A stretch of DNA of 64,000 nucleotides from the NCBI RefSeq assembly GCF_002723915.1, contig NZ_BEWL01000002.1, positions 1 through 64,000 on the forward strand. Reading direction: 5' to 3'. Every line of letters begins with the position of its first letter. Positions within the stretch are counted from its first letter, which is position 1. The translations under genes were made by a program, and so were the position numbers. Positions 52,110 to 60,246 of the stretch are shown one piece after another. The notes beneath the pieces are model-generated. The model was not told the origin of the DNA. It ran no database searches and saw only the letters and a program-made list of their open reading frames with translations. Source of the DNA: Gluconobacter albidus. Its GTDB lineage: Bacteria > Pseudomonadota > Alphaproteobacteria > Acetobacterales > Acetobacteraceae.

Positions 52110-54443
52110 ATGGTGCTGCGCGTTCTTTCCCGGAGCTGTAAACTGACAACGGCACTGGCATTCGGTACGGTGGGCGCAACGCTTGGTTCTGCCGAAGCTG
52201 CGCCCACGCATTCGGCGCATTCCGTCAAACATGCGGCGCCTCTGGGGGGCGCTTCGGTGCGTCACAGGAATGCGGGCCATGCAACATCCCGGACAGCCAC
52301 GGATGCGGAGACCATCAAGGTTTCGGTGCGCAAACTTCCGACGCGGTTCAACACAGAGCAGCATGTGGGCTCATCGACCACAATGATTAGCTCGGAAACG
52401 CTGCAGCAACGCGCGGTTATCACCACGACGGATATTCAGAAGCTGGCGCCGAACCTTCAGATTGAAAGCCAGTACGGTTCGAGTGCGCTGAATTTTCATC
52501 TTCGGGGCGTCGGTTTTAACGATCTGACCATGAACAATACGCCTTCCGTCATGCCCTATATTGATGGTGTGGCGTATCCGATTTCGTCCATGACATCCGG
52601 GCCTCTGTTCGATATCGACAGTATCGGGGTCGATCCCGGACCGTCCGGCTTTACACATGGACAGACCACGACAGGCGGTGAGGTCCGTATTACGACCAAG
52701 GCGCCGGAAAAGCAGTTTCATGCCGGGATTGCCGAAGATTTCGCGTCGTACAACAGGAGCAAGACCGATGCGTTCGTCACCGGCTCCATCACGCATAATC
52801 TTCAGTACCGTCTGGCGGCGGAGCTTCTTGAAGGGGGCGGGTACTATACCAACCGTGAGACCGGGCAGTCTCTCGGGGACCAGCATACCGGGGCGATCCG
52901 CGGCAAGCTGGCCTGGCAGCCGGATGAAGATACGGATGTGGATCTGACCGGATACTGGTCCCTGAACCGCTCGGAAGCTCCGGGTTTCAGGATCAACAAC
53001 AACCTCTCGGCCTTTGCGGGACAGTATGGACGTGATCTTGGCTATTACCAGACGGGCTGGGACATCAAGCCGGCGTTTGCGAAACTGATCGGCTATCATG
53101 ATACCAAACCCCAGTTCAATGATCTGAACTGGGGCTTTCATCTGGCCATGGCGCATCGCTTCCGGTTTGGAGAGCTTGATGTTTCGAGCGCCTATGACGC
53201 CGTTCAGCTTCATGAATACCAGGATCAGGACGGAATGCCGTATGCCACGGCAGACGACTATCGCACCCAGGTTGCGAATTCCTTCACGCAGGAAGTCAGT
53301 TTTCACAACCTGAAAGACAGTGCGAGCCGATTCAGCTGGGATGCCGGTCTTTATTACAACCGGATCATGCAGAAGCAGAACAACTACTATGATTTCTCGG
53401 ATTATGCCCTGCGTGGGTACATGTCCGAGACGAGGTTCAGTTCGCCGCAGGAGACGTTCAACCAGTATGTTACGCTGGGGTACAAGGTTCTGAAAAACCT
53501 GCGTTTTGTCGGCAGTATTTCACATGAATCGGATTCCCGGCAGCTTGTCGATCTCACGACAATTCACTTCGGGCACAACGACCTCAATTTTGGAACGCAT
53601 GGTGCGCTCGCCAACCAGTTTACCGGGAAGGTCGGGATTGAATATCAGGCGACGCCGACCAGTCTGTTTTATGCGGATATTCGCAAAGGCATGAAGCCCG
53701 GAGGGTTTACGGCCAATAATACGGTCGTGCCGCAGCAGGCACAGCCCATCAAGCCGGAAACAATCCTGGCCTATGAGATCGGGACGAAGAACGATTTCTT
53801 CTCTCACCGTCTGCGCCTGAATGCTGCGGCCTTCTATTATGATTATCGCGACCAGCAGGTGCTCGGAAACATTGTTGTCCCCAGTTATGGGTCTGTGGGG
53901 TCTTATGTCAGCGTGCCGCGCTCGACCATCTGGGGCGTTGAAGGCTCCATGGAGGCGCATCCCACGCGGGATCTGACCCTCACGCAGGTCGTGGGATATC
54001 AGCGGGGCGTTTATGATCAGTTTCATTCCATCAATGCGGCACAGGTGAATGCCTATTACGCCAAGACCGGTATATGGCAGGCGTTTTACAGCAACTATCA
54101 TGGTGTTGACAGCGGCATTCCCAAGATTTCAATGAACGGATCTGCTGTTTATACCATTCATGTGCTTCCGCATTATCATGTTCTCTTCGATGTTGATTAT
54201 TCTTACCGTGGGGCAGAAGGTCTAATTCCCGGTAATCCGCCTTACCGGACCGTCCCGGCCTATTTCCTTCTGAACTCGTTCCTGACGTTTGAGCCCAATT
54301 CGAGAAAATGGTCTGCCACGGTTTATGCGACCAATCTGGCCGACCGGAAATATGATCTGACGCGCTCTCAGGCCACGAACGTGCAGACAGCGATTTCAGG
54401 GCCGCCCCGGTTTATCGGTGGCCGTTTGAATTACAATTTCTGA
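52110..54443 (+). CDS. TonB-dependent receptor
   Basis: Outer-membrane receptor of 777 residues. It has a signal peptide (ending GSAEAA), a His/Ala-rich linker, a plug domain (about 75-190: TTTDIQKLAPNLQIESQYGS, LRGVGFNDLTMNNTPSVMPY, and TTGGEVRITTKAPE) and a barrel ending FIGGRLNYNF. An AAGGAAG ribosome site precedes it. It is followed 40 bases later by an MFS transporter and then an M20 peptidase, suggesting uptake of a peptide-like or N-acyl substrate. Confidence 0.88.
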   Translation: MVLRVLSRSCKLTTALAFGTVGATLGSAEAAPTHSAHSVKHAAPLGGASVRHRNAGHATSRTATDAETIKVSVRKLPTRFNTEQHVGSSTTMISSETLQQRAVITTTDIQKLAPNLQIESQYGSSALNFHLRGVGFNDLTMNNTPSVMPYIDGVAYPISSMTSGPLFDIDSIGVDPGPSGFTHGQTTTGGEVRITTKAPEKQFHAGIAEDFASYNRSKTDAFVTGSITHNLQYRLAAELLEGGGYYTNRETGQSLGDQHTGAIRGKLAWQPDEDTDVDLTGYWSLNRSEAPGFRINNNLSAFAGQYGRDLGYYQTGWDIKPAFAKLIGYHDTKPQFNDLNWGFHLAMAHRFRFGELDVSSAYDAVQLHEYQDQDGMPYATADDYRTQVANSFTQEVSFHNLKDSASRFSWDAGLYYNRIMQKQNNYYDFSDYALRGYMSETRFSSPQETFNQYVTLGYKVLKNLRFVGSISHESDSRQLVDLTTIHFGHNDLNFGTHGALANQFTGKVGIEYQATPTSLFYADIRKGMKPGGFTANNTVVPQQAQPIKPETILAYEIGTKNDFFSHRLRLNAAAFYYDYRDQQVLGNIVVPSYGSVGSYVSVPRSTIWGVEGSMEAHPTRDLTLTQVVGYQRGVYDQFHSINAAQVNAYYAKTGIWQAFYSNYHGVDSGIPKISMNGSAVYTIHVLPHYHVLFDVDYSYRGAEGLIPGNPPYRTVPAYFLLNSFLTFEPNSRKWSATVYATNLADRKYDLTRSQATNVQTAISGPPRFIGGRLNYNF

Positions 54444-54483
54444 TGATGCCGAACGTCGTTACAGGCCAGAAGGGACAGCATGC

Positions 54484-55770
54484 ATGACAGGCAGGAAAAC
54501 CGCCCGGACGATCGCTGCCGCGACTGTCGGCAATGCGCTGGAGTTTTTCGACTTTACGGTCTTTACGGCGTATGCGGCCTATATTGGTGATTATTTCTTC
54601 GGCAGCACGGATGATTACGTCCGCGTTTTGCAGGCGGTTTCCGTGTTCGGTCTTGGTTTCGTCGCACGGCCGTTGGGGGCTCTGCTGATCGGCTATTATG
54701 CCGATACGCGCGGGCGGAAAGCCGCCATGACTCTGACGCTGCTTTCGATGTGCATCGGGTCTCTGCTGATTGCCATTCTGCCGGGCTACAGAACGATCGG
54801 GATTGCCGCGCCGGCCCTGCTTCTTGTGGCGCGGCTGCTTCAGGGGTTTTCGGTCGGAGGGGAGATGGGACCTGCCACGGCGTTTCTGGTGGAGTCCGCA
54901 CCGGATACGAAAACCTCGTGGCGAGCGGCGTCCTGGCAACTTGCGAGCCAGTCCTTTGCGACTATCGCTTCCGGACTTCTGGGGGCGTTGCTGAGCCTTG
55001 TGCTGACCCATCATGAGCTTGCCAGCTGGGGGTGGCGCATTCCGTTTGCGATCGGGGCCATGATCGGGCCGATCGGGCTCTGGCTGCGGGGTGCGCTGGA
55101 GGAAACCCTTGTTCCCGAACCGGGGCAGCAGAAGCCGCCCCATATCCTGTCCGTTTTCACCGGAATGCCTGTGGAGGTTCTGTCAGGCATGCTGATTACG
55201 GCGGGTGGGACGGTGCTTCAGTATTTCTTTCTCTACTGTGCCCTGTTTGCCGGGAAAAACCTGCATTTCCATGCGCTTCCGGCCCTGTCGGTGAATATTG
55301 CGATCGGTGCTGGTACGGCATTCGGAGCGATTGCCAGTGGGTATCTGGTTTCAGCTTTCGGGCAGACGGCGATCGTCGTGACCTGCCGTGTCATTCTGGC
55401 CTGTACGATTGTTCCGGTTTTCATGCTGTTTTCTCATGGCGCAGGGTTTCCGGTTGTTTTTTCGCTTCTGGGATTTCTGGCCATTTTCCATGGCGCGGCC
55501 TCGGGAACGGGTACCGGTATTCTCACGCGGCTGTTTCCGATGCCGGTCAGAACCGTGGGTGTGGGCTGCGCCTATTCTCTGGCCGTGACTGTGTTTGGCG
55601 GTTCGGCCCAGCCCATTTTCACCGTGATTATCAACCGGACAGGCAGTTCTGTCTCATGGTGTTTTTATGTGGTGGTCATGGCCCTGCTGTCCACGGTTCC
55701 GTTCCTGTGGATGAGAAAACGCCTGCGCGATACGCCTGCCTCTTTGGCCACCGGCCTTCATACGCCCTGA
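54484..55770 (+). CDS. MFS transporter, metabolite:H+ symporter type
   Basis: Inner-membrane transporter of 428 residues with 12 predicted helices, of the KgtP/ProP/citrate MHS group. The N-terminus reads AAATVGNALEFFDFTVFTAY, and the loop after helix two DTRGRKAAMTLTLL. The motif GFSVGGEMGPATAFLVE follows. It would import an organic or amino acid released outside or in the periplasm. Co-directional with the TonB receptor and the M20 peptidase (27-base gap). Confidence 0.9.
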   Translation: MTGRKTARTIAAATVGNALEFFDFTVFTAYAAYIGDYFFGSTDDYVRVLQAVSVFGLGFVARPLGALLIGYYADTRGRKAAMTLTLLSMCIGSLLIAILPGYRTIGIAAPALLLVARLLQGFSVGGEMGPATAFLVESAPDTKTSWRAASWQLASQSFATIASGLLGALLSLVLTHHELASWGWRIPFAIGAMIGPIGLWLRGALEETLVPEPGQQKPPHILSVFTGMPVEVLSGMLITAGGTVLQYFFLYCALFAGKNLHFHALPALSVNIAIGAGTAFGAIASGYLVSAFGQTAIVVTCRVILACTIVPVFMLFSHGAGFPVVFSLLGFLAIFHGAASGTGTGILTRLFPMPVRTVGVGCAYSLAVTVFGGSAQPIFTVIINRTGSSVSWCFYVVVMALLSTVPFLWMRKRLRDTPASLATGLHTP

Positions 55771-55797
55771 TTTTCCAGTTCTCTGAAAGTTTTCTTT

Positions 55798-56934
55798 ATG
55801 AAGATGTCATCTGAAGACCTGTCGTCGTTTCTTGCGGAACTCAAGGACTGGGTCAGTATCGAAACGCCGACCACCAGTCCCGACAAGGTGGATGAACTGG
55901 GGCGGCTGATCATGTCCAGTGCCAAGGATGCCGGGCTGGCAGCCGAGGTGCACGGCGGCAACATGGACACGCGCGGGGCGGCGCTGGGGGATCATTTTGT
56001 TCTTTTCGATCCCGAACGGATGTCGAATGAGAAGGGTATCCTGCTGCTCTGCCATATTGATACGGTCCATCCCGTCGGAACGCTCGCCCATGGATTGCCG
56101 TGGAAACAGGAAGGGGACAGGCTGTATGGGCCGGGCATTGCTGACATGAAAGCGGGCGTTCTGCTGGCTTTCAGGGCGCTGGCCAGACTGTCCCGGCAGT
56201 CGCCGTTGCCAATACGAATGCTGGTTGTGTCGGATGAGGAAATCGGTAGTCCGTCATCCCGGTCGTTGATTGAAGACGAAGCTTCCAGAGCCCGGTATGT
56301 GCTCGTGACGGAACCGGGGCGACCGGGGAACGGCATCGTGAGCGGCCGAAAAGGCGTTGGGCGGTACTTCCTGTCTTGTCACGGCCGTCCGGCTCATTCC
56401 GGTCGGGCGCATGCCGAAGGGCGGAGTGCAATCCGCGAACTTGCTCACCAGATTCTGGCGCTTGAAGCCATGACGGATGAAAGCCGGGGCATCACGGTCA
56501 ATGTCGGTCTTATTTCCGGAGGGACAGGTGCCAATGTCGTGGCAGAGCACGCCTCGGCGGTCGTTGATCTGCGCGTTCCGGATGGTGCGACCGGGACGGA
56601 AATGAATGAGCGTATTCTGGGTCTTGAGGCTGTGGATCCGGATGTTGGTTTCGTTGTTGAAGGCGGGATCAACCGCCCTGGGTATGTGAAAAACGACGGA
56701 ATTGCCGCGCTGGTTGAAAAAGCGAAAGCCATTTCCATTGCGGACGGCCAGACCCTGTTTGATCTGTCTACCGGTGGCGGTTCGGACGGCAATTTCTCTG
56801 CCGCGATGGGAGTTCCGACCCTTGATGCACTCGGTATTGTGGGGGACGGAGCCCATACCCTGCAGGAATATATAGAAATTTCCAGTATTCCTGTGAGATG
56901 GAACCTGCTGACAGAGTTGATCATGCAGCTTTGA
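55798..56934 (+). CDS. M20 metallopeptidase, carboxypeptidase G2-like
   Basis: Dizinc hydrolase of the M20 family, 378 residues, without a signal peptide, so cytoplasmic. Metal ligands are visible in CHIDTVHP, YGPGIADMKAG and SDEEIGS (catalytic Glu), with VTEPGRPG following. The dimerisation domain carries SCHGRPAHSGRAHAEGRS. It likely splits an imported glutamyl or aryl amide peptide. Among M20 relatives it is closest to CPG2/ArgE-like glutamate carboxypeptidases; the substrate is inferred from relatives. Confidence 0.88.
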   Translation: MKMSSEDLSSFLAELKDWVSIETPTTSPDKVDELGRLIMSSAKDAGLAAEVHGGNMDTRGAALGDHFVLFDPERMSNEKGILLLCHIDTVHPVGTLAHGLPWKQEGDRLYGPGIADMKAGVLLAFRALARLSRQSPLPIRMLVVSDEEIGSPSSRSLIEDEASRARYVLVTEPGRPGNGIVSGRKGVGRYFLSCHGRPAHSGRAHAEGRSAIRELAHQILALEAMTDESRGITVNVGLISGGTGANVVAEHASAVVDLRVPDGATGTEMNERILGLEAVDPDVGFVVEGGINRPGYVKNDGIAALVEKAKAISIADGQTLFDLSTGGGSDGNFSAAMGVPTLDALGIVGDGAHTLQEYIEISSIPVRWNLLTELIMQL

Positions 56935-56939
56935 GCAGT

Positions 56940-57048
56940 GTTTCAGGCGCCCGTCAGAACGTTCAGAGATCCTGCGCAGTATGGGAAATCGCGTTCTGAC
57001 CGGGATTTTTGAGTATTGTTTTTTCCGGGCCGTGCCGGTGCCTGAAAC
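56940..57048. terminator. Nested inverted repeats after peptidase gene
   Basis: Inner arms GTCAGAACG (56953-56961) and CGTTCTGAC (56992-57000) are followed by a T-rich stretch, making a terminator for the upstream operon. Outer arms GTTTCAGGC (56940-56948) and GCCTGAAAC (57040-57048) are also perfect. The second arm lies beyond the T-rich stretch, so the outer pairing could compete with or reinforce termination. Confidence 0.5.
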
Positions 57049-57155
57049 GCCGGGGATCCGAATAATACAAAACGCGAATGTCTGAAAAATTTCTTGTTTC
57101 AATCAGGCAACTTTTGTAAATTTTTCTTTACACACATCACACAGGAACCTTTCGT

Positions 57156-60149
57156 ATGGCACAAATAGAGTTTCCGCTGGGCCGCTTTTCCCGCTCTCTT
57201 CTGTCAACGTCGATCCTGTGTGTTTTCCCGATGACGGCTGTATGTGCGGCTGATGTGAAAGATGTTACCGCATCTTCCGCGGATGTTAAAAAAAATTCTC
57301 CGGAACGTTCCGGTACCGAACATAGATCATCTTCTGGAACCAGCGTAAAGGCTTCTGCAAAAAAGAAGGAATTGCAGAAAGTCACGTCTGTCAAAAGCAG
57401 CGCGGCGGAACAGGTGACGGTTACGGGGAGCCATATTGTCCGTAACGGCTTCAGTTCTCCAACGCCGGTGACGGTGCTGGGACATGAGGATATCGCGGCC
57501 CAGGTTCCGGCAAATATTTCTGAACTGGTGAACCAGCTTCCTGCTGTGACGCAGGGGAGTACGTCTGCGACCAGTTCGGGCTTTCTGTCTTCGGGGCTGG
57601 CCGGGATCAACTCCGTCAATCTTCGCGGTCTGGGGGCCAACCGGACGCTGATCCTGATTGATGGTCAGCGGTCGGTGCCCTCGTCCATCACGGGGCTGGT
57701 GGACGTCAACACCATTCCGCAGAACCTTGTCGAACGTGTGGAAGTTGTGACGGGGGGCGCTTCCGCGCAGTATGGTTCCGATGCGGTAGGCGGTGTCGTC
57801 AATTTCGTTCTGAACAAGAAATTCTCAGGCGTGAAGCTCTCGGCCAATACCGGCTTTACGACTTATGCAGACGATCCGAATTACACGCTGAACGCAACCA
57901 TGGGAAAGACTTTCCTGAACGGGAAGCTCCATGTGCTGTTGGATGCACAGTATTACCAGCAGTTTGGTGTGGATACGATTGATCGTTCCTGGAACGACAG
58001 CGGATATTTCCAGATCAACAACCCGGCCTATACCGCAACCAATGGTCAGCCGCAGCGGCTTGTGGGGTCAGGGTTTGGTCCCTCGACCTATACGTCGGGT
58101 GGTCTGATCAGTTCGGGGCCGCTTGCGGGAACGTATTTTGGAGCACCGGGGCAGACCGGGCAGCTCAAATATGGTGTGAGAAGCTCGGCTTCGAGCCCTT
58201 ACATGATTGGTGGGGATACGGAGGAGACGCTGAAAGGGCATGTGGGGACCAACTCGCTGACCCCGAGCGAGGAGCGCATCAGCGTTTTTAACCGCACGTC
58301 CTACGACATCAGTGAGCATACCGAGATCTTCGGCCAGTTTTCCTGGAACAAATATAGCGGGAGCAGCTATTACCAGCAGACCCCCAGCACCGGGGTTACG
58401 ATCAATCGCGACAATGCCTATCTGAACCGCGACTATTCACAGGTCGCCAGCCAGATGGCGGCTGCCGGTTTAAACTCGTTCAATATGGGGACGAGCAATG
58501 CAGGCTTTCCGGTGCCGGGAAGTGATGTGAGCCGTCAGGTGTTTCGTTATGTCGGCGGGATGAACGGAAAGTTCAAGTTTGCGGGGAATAACTGGCACTG
58601 GGACTGGTATTACCAGTATGGACGGACGCTGGATGATATCCGGCTGAAGAATACCTGGAATGTGTCGCGGATGGCTCTGGCTCAGGATGCCGTGATGCAT
58701 AACGGCCAGATCATGTGCCGTTCAACCATCAGCAATCCCGGCAATGGCTGTGTACCGATTGACCGTCTTGGTACGAGCGGTCCTTCCGCTGCGGCGCTGA
58801 ATTACATCTATGGCGGGCAGACGGGGCAGCCGGCGCGTGAGCAGGTGCTTCAGCAGCATGTCGCCTCCTTCGATATCGGGGGAGACATGTTCCATCTGCC
58901 GGGCGGAAATGCAGCCATTGCCATAGGTGGCGACTGGCGGCGTGAATCGGTGTCGGGTTATGTGAACTCCGCATATCAGTCAGGCTGGCAGTACGGTAAC
59001 TTCCTGGCCAACAAAGGCTCCTATAACGTCAAGGAAGGCTATGTTGAGCTTGATCTGCCAGTTCTGAAGGGCGTCGATATCAATGGTGCCGGGCGTTATA
59101 CGGATTATTCCACATCCGGAAGTGTCGAGACCTGGAAGACGGGTGCGACCTATGCGCCCATTCAGGACATCAAGTTCCGTGGGACGTACAGCCATGATAT
59201 CCGCGCGCCCAATCTGAATGAGCTTTATGCCGCAGGCACTTCGCTGAACAATACCGTGGTTCTGCCGGCCAATTCCCCTGATCCAGGTTCACAGCCGTTC
59301 ACGCAGATCCGGACTGGCAATACCAGTCTTTCACCGGAAACCTCGAACACCTGGACCGTGGGAACGGTTCTCAGCCCGCGTTTCCTGCCCGGTTTCATGG
59401 CGTCGGTTGATTATTACAGCATCAATATCAGTAATGCGATCGGGACCGTCACGGGCCAGAATGCCGTTGATTTCTGCTATTCCGGCGGAACGGCATGGTG
59501 CAATAACATCCATTATTCGAATGGCGTGTTGCAAAGCATCCTGTTACAGCCGTTCAACTTTGCCAGCCAGAAGGAGCGGGGGCTGGATATCGAGGCGAGC
59601 TACAGGTTCCGCCTTGCGAAGATCTGGAAGAAGCTGCCGGGGACATTCTCGGTCCATGGCGAAATCACGCACTACATCTCCAATACGGTTGATAATAACG
59701 TCTATCCGATCAACTATGCTGGCGTGAATGGCGGAAGTCTGGCGGGCGATTACAGCGCACCGAAATGGAATTACCGGATCAGTTCTTTCTATAAGGTGGA
59801 CAACTATACGTTCAATCTTGTGGCGCGTGGTTTCAGCTCGGGTGTTTATGGCAACGACTATGTCCAGTGCACCACGAACTGCCCGGTTTCGACGCCGCAG
59901 CATCGGACGATCAACAACAACCACATCAAGGGTGCTGTCTATTTCGATACGTCCATCGCCTATGATTTCACGGCCTATAACCACCCTGTCAGAGCGACGT
60001 TCGTTATGAACAACATGCTCAATTCGAAACCGGTTCTGATCGGGAGCGGGCCTGACGGAAACAACGTGCCTGCCTATGCCCAGACCAATGAGTCCCTCTA
60101 CAATTATCTGGGAAGGGTTTTCCGCGTCGCCGTTACCGCGAATTTCTGA
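57156..60149 (+). CDS. Large TonB-dependent receptor
   Basis: Outer-membrane receptor of 997 residues of the large type common in Caulobacter/Xanthomonas. It has a signal peptide (ending AVCAAD), a Ser/Lys-rich linker, a TonB-box-like start EQVTVTGSHIVRNG, and a plug domain with VNLRGLGANRTLILIDGQR and GGASAQYGSDAVGGVVNF. A long barrel ends VFRVAVTANF. AGGAA precedes the ATG. This class often imports oligopeptides or glycans, which suits the exported peptidase directly downstream. It is separated from the M20 operon by a terminator-like region. Confidence 0.9.
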   Translation: MAQIEFPLGRFSRSLLSTSILCVFPMTAVCAADVKDVTASSADVKKNSPERSGTEHRSSSGTSVKASAKKKELQKVTSVKSSAAEQVTVTGSHIVRNGFSSPTPVTVLGHEDIAAQVPANISELVNQLPAVTQGSTSATSSGFLSSGLAGINSVNLRGLGANRTLILIDGQRSVPSSITGLVDVNTIPQNLVERVEVVTGGASAQYGSDAVGGVVNFVLNKKFSGVKLSANTGFTTYADDPNYTLNATMGKTFLNGKLHVLLDAQYYQQFGVDTIDRSWNDSGYFQINNPAYTATNGQPQRLVGSGFGPSTYTSGGLISSGPLAGTYFGAPGQTGQLKYGVRSSASSPYMIGGDTEETLKGHVGTNSLTPSEERISVFNRTSYDISEHTEIFGQFSWNKYSGSSYYQQTPSTGVTINRDNAYLNRDYSQVASQMAAAGLNSFNMGTSNAGFPVPGSDVSRQVFRYVGGMNGKFKFAGNNWHWDWYYQYGRTLDDIRLKNTWNVSRMALAQDAVMHNGQIMCRSTISNPGNGCVPIDRLGTSGPSAAALNYIYGGQTGQPAREQVLQQHVASFDIGGDMFHLPGGNAAIAIGGDWRRESVSGYVNSAYQSGWQYGNFLANKGSYNVKEGYVELDLPVLKGVDINGAGRYTDYSTSGSVETWKTGATYAPIQDIKFRGTYSHDIRAPNLNELYAAGTSLNNTVVLPANSPDPGSQPFTQIRTGNTSLSPETSNTWTVGTVLSPRFLPGFMASVDYYSINISNAIGTVTGQNAVDFCYSGGTAWCNNIHYSNGVLQSILLQPFNFASQKERGLDIEASYRFRLAKIWKKLPGTFSVHGEITHYISNTVDNNVYPINYAGVNGGSLAGDYSAPKWNYRISSFYKVDNYTFNLVARGFSSGVYGNDYVQCTTNCPVSTPQHRTINNNHIKGAVYFDTSIAYDFTAYNHPVRATFVMNNMLNSKPVLIGSGPDGNNVPAYAQTNESLYNYLGRVFRVAVTANF

Positions 60150-60246
60150 AAACAGGCCGTTTATCGCCTCCGGAAAAGGGCGGATTGTGTTCGGGAATGG
60201 TCTCCTGAACTTCTTCCCTCTTTCCCGGAGAAAGCAGGAAGTCTTC

